A stretch of DNA of 64,000 nt from Carettochelys insculpta (GCF_033958435.1 NC_134137.1:175969501-176033500); one strand, 5' to 3'. Shown: positions 36,738-48,054, numbered from the stretch's first letter. The notes: a model not told the origin generated them from the sequence alone. Made by a program: numbers and translations.

Positions 36738-37463
36738 GATGACTACTTTCTGTATATTGCTCCAGTGACAGGTAGGGACAAATCACAACAGGAAACCAGC
36801 TTCCTTGTTTGTTTTAAAGATTGGGCCCCTGGTACTGTTACCCATAAAGTTTAGAAAGGCTTTTGTATTCCACTTGCTGCTCAGGACTTCCTGTAAACAG
36901 AACGCTTGGGCAGCTGCCCATGAGAGAATTACGTCCCACCATGCTGATTAGCAGAGCACCCACGGCTGGCAGCATGTGTTTCTACAGGGAGCGCATATGC
37001 CGTTATGTCTTGATGCACACAATAAAACTTATTCCACCCATGGATAGGAAAAGTTAGAGAGAGCCCTACTGATGCTGCCTAAATCTCCTGGTTTTTTGCC
37101 TATGAAATGAGGGCACAATTATGACATCTCCTACAGACCACAGTGGTGACTCTATCACAGGAATAAACTTATAACTTAGTTATTCTTTAATTTATTTCTT
37201 TGAGCAACTGTGCTGTATAGATGACATGGATAGTAAACTGTGCTGTAGGACACGTGGACATTTTCAGAAAGGGAGATTTTAGTAAACACCTCTCTGGGGC
37301 TATGCATTTCATTTTTAAATGTGCACGTTAGAGTCTGTTGGCCTATGATACTTCATGGCCTATGGGAGCCAAGAGCACATTGCTACCATTGTAGACTAAA
37401 GATTAGAGCTGGTGGCTGAATTACCTCACACTATAATATTCAACACTGCTGGTCTTTTTTGTA

Positions 37464-37823
37464 CAGTAAACACCTGACATACATGATTTTGACTGATGCA
37501 TTCCTTGTATTAATAGGAGTTGAACTGTGAGTGGCGGGAAGCCAGGAACCAGGTGGAAGCCTGGCTTCTGGTTCCCAGGAATGGCTCCCCTCCACCTGCA
37601 GGAGTGAAAACTGACCAGCACAACAGCACTGAACAGTTTCCTGGCTCCAGTGAGTAGTGGGGAGCTGGGAACCAGGCAGCCGCCTGGCTCCTAGCTCCCC
37701 TCTGCTTGCAGGAGCTGGGAGCCAGGCTGCCGGCTGGTTCCCAGCTCCTCCTGACTTGCACGAAATTTGAGGTCTATGTGGTTGCCCAGGAATGCAACCT
37801 ACATGTAACTTGGGGGTCTACTG
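37464..37823. mobile_element. Tigger-like MITE, 360 bp
   Basis: Left end CAGTAAACACCTGACATACA, right end TGTAACTTGGGGGTCTACTG; imperfectly inverted. The left flank is TA (37462-37463); the right flank is TG, a decayed TA. The core has mirrored GGGAACCAG/CTGGTTCCC-type blocks around 37545-37745. Confidence 0.7.
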
Positions 37824-38636
37824 TGCTTAGGTTTCAACACAGCACATGAAAGAGATGAAGAATGGGGTGATACTCCAATCCAATTGTTAGAGGCATGGGC
37901 AATTTTGTTTTTCATTCAACATTGTTTTAGCGAGCTTTGTGTGCCTTTAATGCAGGTTAGGGAAAAGTAGCAGCTTAAGGGAGGGAATCTTCCTTGTGAT
38001 GTCAGATGTTTGACCTGTTTGCCTTCATGTGAGAGAAAGTGTGTTACTTCTGTTTGCTGCAAGCACAGTGAAGATCCCTTCTCCAGCACTTCCCTCTTCT
38101 GTGCAAACATTCATTTGTATAAACATTGCCCACACAATTTCCTTGAGAAGAAAATGAATAGTGACCTTTGGCTAGTTTTTCAAAAGGCTTTATGTTTCTA
38201 AATGTCACTTAGTTATTCATTACAGTAATATTTTCCCAGAGACTGACTGGGCCCAGTCACAAGAATATGGGAGAAACCTTGGCTCTCAACCCAATGCTGC
38301 CCCAACCCCAAAGTCGAGATGTTGCAGAAATCCATTTGTGGAGTGGAGGGTCAGGGCTGAAAAAGGAATACACATCATGCACAAAGAAAATCTGTCTGTT
38401 AATGCCATGAGGGGTGGCATTACCTCTGCCACTATACCCTCAGCCCTTCAAACCACTCAAGGGAGACTATGGGAGACCCTAGTACTATTTGCCCAATAGC
38501 AGGAGTGGAGGCTAATATTTGAAATGACAGCCCACATCTTGGGAGACCCGGACAAAGCCGGCTTTTACATTGGTACAAACCAGGAGCATTTCCACTGAAG
38601 CCTTTGGAGTTGAACAGGTTTAAAAAGAAAACAACA

Positions 38637-38735
38637 CAGCAGGAATATAGCACTTTGAAGACTAACAAAACGTCTTGCTCAGCAATGAGTTTTTGTGGGA
38701 CAGACCCACTTCATCAGCTCAATCACATTTCCAGT
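38637..38735 (-). mobile_element. Hammerhead-bearing short retroelement fragment
   Basis: The plus strand shows the GAAGACTAACAAAA arm. The minus strand from 38717 reads CTGATGA, A, GTGGG, TCTGT, CCCAC, then AAAA where GAAA is expected (a CpG-type G-to-A change). The CUGAUGA box and a perfect five-base stem II are retained. Confidence 0.65.
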
Positions 38736-39271
38736 CCAGACTGACATTTATGAGTACAGGGATCCACAAAAATTGCAATAAAAACTGACAAATCAAGTAT
38801 ATAGAACTGGCAGAGCAGGGTGAGGGATGGGGGAAGTTAAGTGTCTTGCCTGAGGTAAGTACAAGCATCAAAGGAAGGGAAGCAGTCCTTGTAATGCATG
38901 AGAAAACCTGTTGTCTTTGTTCATACCAGCTACGTCTACACGTGTATGCTACATCGACATAGCTTATTTCGATGTAGCGACATTGAAATAGGCTATTTTG
39001 ATGAATAGCGTCTGCACATCCTCCAGGGCTGGTGCTGTCGACGTTGGGCAGCACCACATCGAAGTAGGCGCTGCAGGGGAGCGTCAACACGCCAAAGCGG
39101 CACACATCAAAATAAGGGTGCCAGGAACAGCGGCAGACAGGGTCACAGGGCGCACTAGCACTTCCGGGGCAACAGCAAGACGCTCCCTTAAAGGGCCCCT
39201 CCCAGACACACGCAGCCTGCACAGCACGCGGTTTGCAGAACCATAGGCACGCACACCTCGGTGAAGCAGTT

Positions 39272-40674
39272 ATGGACCCCCAGCAGCAGCCGCAGCCAGA
39301 GGTCCACCCAGCCGTCCCTGCAGGAGCAGTGCTTGCCCTGCTTAATGCCATGCAGGACGCAGCTGATCACCTTTTAGTCACAGAAGAGGAGCTGTCCCCA
39401 GGGAAGGAGGAAGCAACCCCAGACCCTGCTGTCCTCCGCCCCTCCCCTGCCCCCCCGCCGCACACGCCGCCAGCTGTGGAGCTACCCCACGAGCACTGAC
39501 TGGTGGGAGCGGCTGGTGCTCGGCAAGTGGGATGACGACCGCTGGCTCCAGAACTTTCGTATGAGCCAGCAGACATTCCTGGAGCTCTGCCAGTGGCTCA
39601 CCCCCACACTGAGGCACCAGGACACCGCCATGCGGCGTGCCCTCAGCGTTGAGAAACGGGTCGGCATCGCTGACTGGAAGCTGGCCACTCCAGATAGCTA
39701 CTGATCCGTGGGGCAGCAGTTTGGCGTCGGCAAGGCCACCGTCAGGGCTGTCCTCATGGAGGTAAGAGGACCCACAGGGGGGGAGGGGAGCCCTGGGGGG
39801 GGGGAGGGCCAGACACACCCTGCACATCCCTCATTGGTGCTCTCCCATGTCCTTCCCCTGCAAGTCGTCCGCACCATCAATGCCCTGCTCCTCCACAGCC
39901 TCGTGCGGCTTGGGTACCCGGATGCCGCCATCGCAGGGTTTGCCACCCTGGGCTTCCCAAATTGCTTCGGGGCTCTGGATGGGACCCATATCCCCATCCG
40001 TGCCCTGGAGGACGCTTCCTCAACAGGAAGGGATACCATTGGGTGGTCCTCCAGGCCTTGGTGGACAGCCGGGGCCGCTTCCTGGACATTTATGTTGGCT
40101 GGCCTGGCAGCACCCACGACGCCTGGGTATTCAGGAATTTGGGCCTGTGCCACTGGCTGGAGGCGGGGACCTACATCCCCCAGTGGGAGATCCTGTGGGG
40201 GACACCACGATGCCCCTCTGCATCGTCGCAGACGTGGCGTACCCCCTCCGGCCCTGGCTCATGCACCCTTACACGGGCCATCTCACAGCCAGCCAGGAGC
40301 GCTTCAACACGTGCCTGAACCACACGCGGCAGGTGGTTGAGCGCACATTTGGCCGCCTCAAGGGGTGCTGGAGGTGTCTCCTCACCCGTCTTGATGCGGG
40401 CCCCACCAACATCCCCCAGATTGTGGGCGTGTGCAGCGCACTCCACAACCTGGTCGAGAGCAAGGGGGAGGCATTCTTTCAGGGCTGGGCTGTGGAGGCT
40501 GGCGGGGCTGACGTGCAGCCACCCGCTGCCCCCAGTCGCCAGGTGGACCACAAAACGGTGAATTCTCTTATTATATTATTACCTCAAATATATTATTATT
40601 ATTATTATATGATAAACAAACAGTGGAACACAAGGAAGGGGAGAACTATTTACATGGGGGGGCAGGTATCATAA
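39272..40674 (+). pseudogene. PIF/Harbinger DDE transposase (pseudogene, HARBI1-like)
   Basis: Cut-and-paste transposase. The ATG at 39272 opens MDPQQQPQPEV and a Pro/Glu-rich leader. The conserved body begins LWSYPTSTDWWERLVLG and continues through LQNFRMSQQTFLELC to the GVGKATV helix-turn-helix-like segment. A GAG|GTAAGA donor (39761/39762) starts an intron; exon 2 resumes at 39864 with VVRTINALLL. Catalytic triad: Asp 39978 (GALDGTHI), Asp 40118 (GSTHDAWVF), Glu 40339 (VVERTFGRLK). Lesions: a frame change in the C-rich run near 39447-39461, TGA at 39702 (expected Arg), the acceptor AG apparently changed to AA at 39862-39863, a frame change near 40010, and a one-base loss near 40192. The last frame closes at 40674, but recognisable homology ends near 40560. 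The name HARBI1-like denotes family, not orthology. Confidence 0.9.
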
Positions 40675-40686
40675 AATAACAGGGGT

Positions 40687-42413
40687 CTAATACAAACTAT
40701 ATACAACATAAAGGGGATATGTACAAAGGGGGAGGGGGGGCCACGTCCTGGGCCCCGCACCCCCTAATGTCCAGCGCTGGGGGTTGGCGGGCGTGACCCT
40801 CGCCTCGGGCTCAGCCCTGGCCGAGGCTGGCTGGGGCCAGGCGAACCGGCAGATACGGCCAGCGGGTATCAGCAGGCCCCAGGTCCCCCTCGGCAGAAGG
40901 CCCCGTGATGGGACGGCAGGTGGAGCTGTGGGTGGAGCAGGCAGAGCGGTGGCCGGAGTGGCATGGGGGGCCAGGTAGTCCGTGATGCGCTCAAACGTGC
41001 GCATAAAGGCCCCCCATGCCTCCTGGAACCAGGCCAGTGCCCGCTCCTGTACTTGGAAGCGCTGCTCGTCCACCCGCAGGCGCTGCTCCGAGACCTCCAG
41101 CTGCCGCCGGAGGATCGCCAGCAGCTGGGGGTCCGTCGCCGTCCAGTGGTGGTGCTGGCTTCGCCTTCAGCCCCGCCCTGGGGCTGGTCGGTGCTCCGCT
41201 GAGGGGCTGGCCTGCTGGGATGGCCCCGGTGGGCTCTCTGGAACCACTGACACCTCGCCGGCACTCTCCAGGCCCTCCAATGGTGCAGCTGCGGAACACA
41301 AGGGGGGAAGAAGAGTGGAGACAGCCGTTAGTGTGGGCCCTGAGCCATGGCCCTTGTCCCCCTACCCCTCTGCTGCTGGTTCCCCATCCCTGTCCCCAGG
41401 AGATGCTGCTGCTGATGGGTGTCCCACCTCCTCCCCCCAAGGGACCCTAGGTTCCGCTCCCCACATCCCCAGGGATGGGGCATGGCACTGTCATGCTGCG
41501 GGGGGGCAGGGGCTGATGCACTCTTCTGAGGGACATGCCACTGCTGTCCTTGGGGCTATAGTCATCTGGGCATGTGGAGGGCCCTGGTCATGTCTGTTGT
41601 CCTCGCCCCCCAACCCCGGGCGTGTACATACCTGATGGTCCGCTCCCACGGTTGGGGGACACCCTGTGGGCAGACGCCCTGCTGGAGCTCCAGGACGGCA
41701 GCGCGATGTGGAGCCCCCCCGTTGCTGGAGGAGGATTCCCCCTTCTCCTCCTCCTCTGGCATCCCAGGGGTGGGCTCCTGGGGGGGCCCCTGGGGTGTGG
41801 GGCTTGCCTCCGGGGCGGACTCCGCCTCCAGGGCCTGCTGGGGCTCATCAGCCAAGGTGTCAAGAGTGGCCGGCGGGGAGGAGGTGTGCCAGGGGCCCAG
41901 GATTTCCCTGAGCTCCCTGTAAAAGGGGCAAGAGGCGAGGGCGGCCCCAGATCGGCTGGCCGCATCCCAGGCCCGGGCGTAACCCTGCTGCAGCTCCTTG
42001 ACCTTACTCCTGACGTGGTCAGGAGTGCGGGCAGGGTGACCCTGGGAGGCCAGGCCCTCGGCCAGCCAAGTGAATGCATCCGCGTTCCACCTCTTGCTCC
42101 CCATTACCTGGAGCACCTCCTCCTCGCTCCAGAGCCCCAGCAGGTCCCAGATCTCGGCCTCCGTCCAGGAGGGGCCCCGCTGCCTCTTCCCCGGCTGGCT
42201 GCCAGCCTGGGAGCCCTGGCTCCCCTGGGGGGGTGCCCTGGGGACGCTTGGGGGGCTGGCGGGCAGCCATCGCAGCAGGGGGGTGTCTCTGGGCTGCAGG
42301 GAGGCATGCAGGCTGGCCGTGTGGCTGTGCTGCCACCTGCACGCTCTCTCAGCTTCCTGCACAGGAAGGCAGGGGGCGGGGAGCTTTAAGGGGCTGCTGC
42401 ACGCGGCGACCAT
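40687..42413 (-). pseudogene. Harbinger Myb/SANT-like DNA-binding partner (pseudogene)
   Basis: The accessory protein of Harbinger elements; it binds the transposon ends and brings the transposase to DNA. Exon 1 (42413-41632) has KRQRGPSWTEAEIWDLLGLW, SKRWNADAF, VRSKVKELQQGY and CPFYRELREILG, the three-helix Myb/SANT-like (trihelix) domain at roughly residues 72-170. A Pro/Glu-rich linker follows. A CAG|GTATGT donor and a pyrimidine-rich acceptor define an intron of 343 bp (41631-41289). Exon 2 holds LLAILRRQLEVSEQRLRV and RFQVQERALAWFQEAW, a probable coiled coil for dimerisation. An in-frame TGA at 41169-41167 precedes the coil. The splice phases differ by one base, so a frameshift or a different splice site must be invoked. 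Start codon uncertain. Confidence 0.85.
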
Positions 42414-42783
42414 AGAGCTCAGGGGCTGGAGAGAGCGTCTCTCAACCCCTCAGCTGATGGCCGCCATGGCGGACCCCACTATTTCAATGTTGCGGGACGC
42501 GGATCGGCTACATGTGCCCTACTTCGACGTTCAACATCAAAGTAGGGCGCTATTCCCATCTCCTCATGAAAATAGCGACTTTGAAGTCTCGCCGCCTTAC
42601 GTCGAAGTCAACTTTGAAATAGCGCTCGCCACGTGTAGACGTGTCGGGCGCTATTTCGAAGTTGGCATGGCTACTTCGAAGTAGCCGGCACATGTAGACG
42701 CGGCTACCATGGGTTAATGTGTTGAATTTGAATATGAACTCCAATTCGCAATTCTCCCTATGCAATCTGTTCTTAAAGTCTCT

Positions 42784-43219
42784 GGCTATGTCTACACTAG
42801 CCAAAAACTTTGAAATGGCCATGCAAATGGCCATTTCGAAGTTTACTAATGAAGCGCTGAAATACATGTTCAGCGCCTCATTAGCATGAGGTCGGCCGCA
42901 GCACTTCGAAATTGATGCGGCTCGCCTCCACATGGCTAATCCAGATGGGGCTCCATTTCAAAAGGACCCCAGCTACTTCAAAGTCCCCTTATTCCTAGGA
43001 GCACATGGGAATAAGGGGATTTCAAAGTTGCCAGGCCCCTTTTGAAAAGGGACCCCATCTGGACGAGCCACGCAACAGTGAGCCACGTCAATTTCAAAGT
43101 GCCGCAGCCACCCACATGCTAATGAGGCGCTGAATATATATTTCAGCGCTTCATTAGTAAACTTCGAAATGGCCATTTGCATGGCCATTTCGAAGTTTTT
43201 GGCTCGTGTAGACACGGCC
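42784..43219. mobile_element. Palindromic Harbinger-type MITE, 436 bp
   Basis: Ends GGCTATGTCTACACTAGCC and GTGTAGACACGGCC, with TCT duplicated on both sides (42781-42783, 43220-43222). The arms mirror each other through AACTTYGAAATGGCCATG and CCCCTTATTCC blocks. It is close kin of 23330-23728 and sits 78 bp from the autonomous element. Confidence 0.88.
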
Positions 43220-43835
43220 TCTTTGTTGTAAGATGTGTATTCTCAGGTATTTAACAGGATGGACCACTCCCTTGAAGTGTTCACTGATGGGCTTATGTGT
43301 TTTGAGATTCCTGTTGTCTGCTCTGTGTCCATTCATTCTTTGGTGAATAGTTTGCCCGGGCTGTCCAATGTGCATAGTGGAGGGACATTGCTAGCACATA
43401 ATGGCATATGTAATATTGGTCAAGATCCACAAGAATGAGCCCTTGATCTTGTAATTAATATGGTTAGGTCCAGTGATGGTATCCCCAGAATAAATATGTG
43501 GACAAAGCTGGCAGTGGGGTTTGTTGCAAGGAAAAGTGCCAGGATTATTACTACTGTGGAATAGCCTGTGATTGCAAGTAAGAATCTTCCCTAAGTTAGG
43601 AAGTTGCTTATAGGAGAGGACAGGCCTGTCACCTGGGGCCTTCTAGAGTGTAGAATCATGTTCTAGAATAGGTTGTAGGTTTTTAATGATGTGTTGCAGG
43701 GGTTTGAGCTGGGGGCTATAGGTAATGATGAGTGGTGTTCTGTTACTGATCTTCTTCTGGGGCCTATCTTGAAGTAGCTGGTTTCTGGGTATTCGTTTAA
43801 AAACAGTACAAGTAACAGGAGAGATGGGACTCAGT

Positions 43836-44250
43836 GGCCATGTCTATACTACTCAGTGGCCATTTTGAAGATTACTAATGAGGTGCTGAAATGCATATTC
43901 AGCACCTCGTTAGCATGCCACCAGCCACAGCTCTTCAAAATTGCCGTGTTTCACTTCCTGTGCAGCTTGTCTACATGGGGGGTCCTTTTCGAAAGGACCT
44001 TGGGAACTTTGAAATCCCTTTATGCCTATCAGCTGATATGAATAAGGGGATTTCGAAGTTCCCAGGGTCCTTTCGAAAAGGACCCTAGTGTAGACGAGCC
44101 ATGCGAGTGAAACGCGGCACTTTGAAGTGTCATGGCCGGCAGCATGCTAATGAGGCGCTGAATATTCATTTCAGCACCTCATTCATATTATCCAATTTGG
44201 CCATTAGCATGGCCATTTTGAAGTTTTTCCCCTAGTGTAGACGTAGCCTT
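43836..44250. mobile_element. Palindromic Harbinger-type MITE, about 415 bp
   Basis: Ends GGCCATGTCTATACTA and CTAGTGTAGACGTAGCC, with the same mirrored body plan as 42784-43219 (GCATGCTAATGAGG, TTCGAAAAGGACC). The target duplication is not clear, so the right border is good to a few bases. Confidence 0.8.
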
Positions 44251-44259
44251 AGTGATCAA

Positions 44260-44278
44260 TTTTTTTTTTTTTTTTTTT
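44260..44278. repeat. Poly(T) run
   Basis: Nineteen consecutive T just outside the MITE. Confidence 0.85.
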
Positions 44279-45002
44279 AATCCTCTAATGCCAAATTTAA
44301 CTCTGGGTTGATCACAGGTTTAGGATCAATCACGTCCTGAATTTTTTACCTTCTTTTTGCTTGTATCTGTTCCTGTATTTTTATAGTGGGACTTTAAAAG
44401 GTACTCAGAATAGGCCTAAGTCTGGTTCCACTGAAATTGGTGGGAGCAGAGTTGGTCCTTTCCTGTGTATCTTTGAAAGTCCCACCCTTAAAGTAATTCT
44501 TCTTTCTCTTTATTTCTAAGCCTTTTGGTTGCATCTTCATTCCGTAGCAGCACAATGATTTCAAAGCTGGAGTCCCAAGCCACTTAGATGGCTCCCATTC
44601 CCATGGTATGTACATGAGCACCTCACAACACCCTCTGAGACATGGTTCTCTCCCTTTTATGGGGAACTGAGGGATAGAAAGACTAAAGCCCAGACCCCCA
44701 AAGATATTTAAGTTCTTAACTTCCACTGAAATCAATAGAAGTTAGGTCCAGAACAGCTAAGGTATTTAGAAATCTAAGTCCCCCACCCAAAACACACACA
44801 AAGTAGTAGGGCAGGTTTCTTGAGTCTGAGGCTTTTGCACTAGACACTGAACATGCTTTCCTCTGAAGTAAGCACTAAATTAATGAAACATTTCACTCTA
44901 TTGTCTTCTTCCCTCTGAAACAACTTAGTGACATGCAAAAGTTATTTTAGTCATAGTTAAAAGCTAACTTGGAAACACTTATGTGGTTTGTAATAGGCCA
45001 TG

Positions 45003-45360
45003 TCATCGGTAAGAGAGGGTTTCTCTTTGCTTTGCTCTGATCTCTCGTAGATGATCACCTATCCAGTAGTCAGTCTTGTTCTCTGTCTCGGGAGTGGTAT
45101 CTGATTCAGTGATGAAAATCCCTATTTCATTTCGAAAGCACATTAGTCCACCATCCTGAATACATTTACTTAACAACATAACAGTGATTACTCCTTCATC
45201 TGTTGTAAATCTACCAGTATTGAAATTCTCTTTTGTATCATGAAGGACTGGAATCATGAAACTTTGATCTGGATTTCCAAATCTAGTCGGGGCAACCCCC
45301 AAACTGAGTCCATTATGGGTCTCAAATTTGGGTCCAATTGCAGGGTTGATCCCTAAATTC
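45003..45360 (-). other. Unassigned open frame of about 119 codons
   Basis: Minus-strand frame open from a TAA just upstream of 45360 to the stop near 45003. It reads GPKFETHNGLSLGVAPTRFG, FNTGRFTTDEGV, then CFRNEIGIFITESDTTPETE and ends REIRAKQRETLSYR. Amino-acid use is balanced and unlike the repeat-driven frames nearby. There is no ATG near its start, and a TTTAG|G at its upstream side could act as an acceptor. It could be a host exon, a decayed TE frame or chance; no family was recognised with confidence. Confidence 0.25.
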
Positions 45361-47200
45361 CCAGTAGTTTAGGAGGTTTCAGAGCCAGGGTTTTGGTTCA
45401 ATCCTATTTCTAATCATCAGCAGTGTGAGGAATAAGATCGGATGAGAACCTTCCACTTTTGGATTTTGACTTTTACTTTTTTTCCATTTTGGTATTATTC
45501 TTAGCTTTTTGTCTGTGGTCGGCCGCGCTTACCAAATGGGAAATGACTTTTCTTTTAGTTTATTCTGGTTTTGATATTTGTTTGTGCCAGACAGATTTTA
45601 AAAATAAGAACAGCTGGACAGAATAACACTGTACTTGAAGTGCTTGAATTTCGTAACCAACTTCCATGTTGTCCATGCAGTGAATGCAAAGGTTTACCTG
45701 AAAATAGTACTCAGATTGATCTTAACTTTTTAAAGAGAAATATTTCACTTTAAAGAAGCAAACTCCCATGAGCAAAGTAACAGGAATGATTCAATCTCTA
45801 TATCATCTCCATATAACCCATTCGCAGGTCATTCATAGTTGTGAAAGCGTCCAGCGGTGAAGAGACTGCACCCATAATCTAAAATCAACATTTCTAATAA
45901 TTTAAAAATGTGTCAATTATTTGTCAGTTAAAGTGCATTCCAATTTTCTCTGCAAAAAGAGAACAAGAGTATTAGACTGGTACTGGGTGGAGCAATGTAA
46001 CTCTTAAAGAAACAAAGCATGGAATGTCAGGAAAAATCTGTGATGGGAGATAATGGGGAACAAACACAACTGTGACTTTGTCATGTGATCCAAATAGTAT
46101 TCTTATGACACACGGCACATTGGTGTGACTTTAGAGTCATAAGCTAGACAAAACATCAGAGAACAGAAAAGAATAAGGAATGGTGAATAAGAGGAGGGAC
46201 TGAAAGTCTGGATAACGCAGAATAAGAAGACGAGCGAGTCAGCTGGAGAAAGGCACACACAATAGGAGAGGAAGAGACCAAAAGTAGATGAGATGCACAG
46301 AATGAGAGTCCAGGTACAGACATTATGCAGCTTTGGGGAGACCAGTAAGAATGAGGGAGCTGAAGCCAAATTTGGGAAAGAGAAACAGCATGTGAGGAAA
46401 AGACATTCTGATACTGAGGAATAGAAGTAACTCATCAGATTTGGACCATGCATAAGAAAGCAATTTCATCAGCTGGTCAATAGGTGGGAGATGCAACTCA
46501 GGAACCTATTTGGCATAGAGAAATTCAACCCAGAGAAGGTAGTTCCACTTAGTTGTGAAACTTTCATCCATGACTGTGCCATCTGGAATTGGTTTAAAGG
46601 AAGCACATAAAGATGAGGAGAGGATGAGGCAGAATTTAGACTAAAATGCTTCTGCTGGGTAATTAAAAATAAAAAGCTTATTGCTTTAAAAAAAAGTGAC
46701 ATAAATCATAATGTCACAAAGAAATTTATAGTGGTGCTCAAGTCCTCCTGTTCCATAAAAAGGAAGCTGATGCAGTTACTCTGAAGCACAATTGGTACTT
46801 AATGCCCAGTAGAAAATAAAAGTAATAAAAAGCATAACTATCATCAAAGAAGAAGAGTGGAGGAAGGAAAAAGGGGAAGTGATGCAATCTGGTATTCCGT
46901 GTCACTTTCAGTCAACAAATTTTAAAGGAAATTTAGAGAACCCTGTATAGGCCAAAATGGACTTTGTTGTGCTGTATCTCTCTACAAAGTCTTATAATCT
47001 GAAGACAACTTTTGAATGTGGCTGTCCGATATGATGATTATATGAATCTTTATCATTGGTAGAGAATGGCGTTCCTAATTCCTAAGAATAATTTAATAAT
47101 ACACTTGATCTCCTGCTTTAAAAATAAAACACAGGATCATTTTGGATGCAAATCCTGTGCAGAGTAGAACCAACAAGGCTATCAAAGAACTGGAGGCATA
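45361..47200. other. Unassigned AT-rich sequence
   Basis: Purine-rich stretch at 46130-46450 gives a long but compositionally driven minus-strand frame. No gene or family recognised. Confidence 0.55.
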
Positions 47201-47907
47201 GGATGTGTCTACACTTGCAGTCCTCTTTTGAAAGAGGAATGCAAATGAGGGAAATCAAAAAGGAAAATGAAGCACTGATTTACATATCTCATGCTTTATT
47301 TGCATAATCTCTTTTCAGAAGAGATTCTTTTGAAAGAAAAAAAGCAGTGTAGACAGGGCTCTTTTGAAAATGAACCCCATCTTTGAAAGAACCCTTCTTC
47401 CTATTTTGTTTCAGAAAGAAGGGTTCTTTCGAAGATGGGGTTTATTTTTAAGAGAGCCGCGTCCACAGTAATCCCTCGCTTTACGCAGAGGTTGAATTCT
47501 GGGCAACCTCTGTGTAAATTGATTTTTGCATAAAGTGCAGGGGGTTGGGGAGCAGACAGCTGGGAGAAATTGGGGGGGGCAGCCACACAGCCCCCAGTTT
47601 CTCCTAGCTGGGGGACACAGCTGCTTGCCCCATGGTTTCTGAGAAACTGCACCACAAGCAGCTGTGTGCCCACTGGGCAGCCCAGCTTGGTAGCCCGGTG
47701 CACAGACAGCTGCTTGCAGTGCCAATTCTCCCAGGTGGGATAACTGGTGCTGCAAACAGCTGTCTGTCAGGGATGGCAGCCTGACTCATGGCTGTTGACC
47801 TTGACAGGAGCGTTTTCCTGATCCTGTCGGGGTGGTAGTCACGTAAACCTGAGACATTCACAACTTGATTCCTCTTTCAAAAGAGGAATGCAAGTGTAGA
47901 CACAGTC
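47201..47907. mobile_element. Harbinger-type MITE carrying a nested insertion
   Basis: Outer ends GGATGTGTCTACACTTGCA and TGCAAGTGTAGACACAGTC, flanked by ATA and ATC. The left half is a normal palindromic body (CCTCTTTTGAAAGAGG, CTTTCGAAGATGGGG). At about 47466 it is interrupted by CAGTAATCCCTCGCTTTACG, a Tigger-type terminus, followed by GC-rich sequence. The right partner of that inner element is poorly preserved near 47840-47865, and much of the MITE's right arm is missing. Confidence 0.7.
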
Positions 47908-48054
47908 ATCGTGGTTTTTCCCCCTGATACAATTCTCTATACTCTTTGTCTATTGTTATTGCAAAACTATGCCCCGGTTTTCTGAACAATAACATAGTAC
48001 CAGGTGGTAGAAACCTTCCATTAAGTCGTTGTCATCATCGTCATGGTGTGTGTT

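Larger units (their letters stand above)
38928..42705 (+). mobile_element. Complete but inactivated PIF/Harbinger transposon, 3.8 kb
   Basis: Inverted ends AGCTACGTCTACACGTG and CATGTAGACGCGGCT, flanked by ACC on both sides (38925-38927, 42706-42708). Subterminal regions of roughly 250-300 bp contain stacked TTCGAA, ATCGAAAT and GTCGAAGT palindromes. The element carries the two genes diagnostic of the superfamily, a DDE nuclease on the plus strand and a Myb/SANT-like protein on the minus strand. They converge on a short AT-rich gap with a TAT microsatellite (40590-40609). Both genes have disabling lesions. Two internally deleted relatives occur at 10172 and 53894. Confidence 0.92.

Noticed and set aside
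41574..42389. 271-codon plus-strand open frame
   Set aside because: It lies exactly opposite the Myb/SANT-like exon, has Gly/Pro/Ala-rich composition and no domain; the minus strand carries the recognised protein.
45003..45302. Assignment of the orphan frame to a C1q-like domain because of FNTGRFT and following residues
   Set aside because: Only one short resemblance; the aromatic pattern of that domain is missing. Left unassigned.
46103..46453. Minus-strand frame of 116 codons with hydrophobic, membrane-like residues
   Set aside because: The plus strand is purine-rich here, which forces Phe/Leu/Ser-rich translation on the minus strand; no family recognised.
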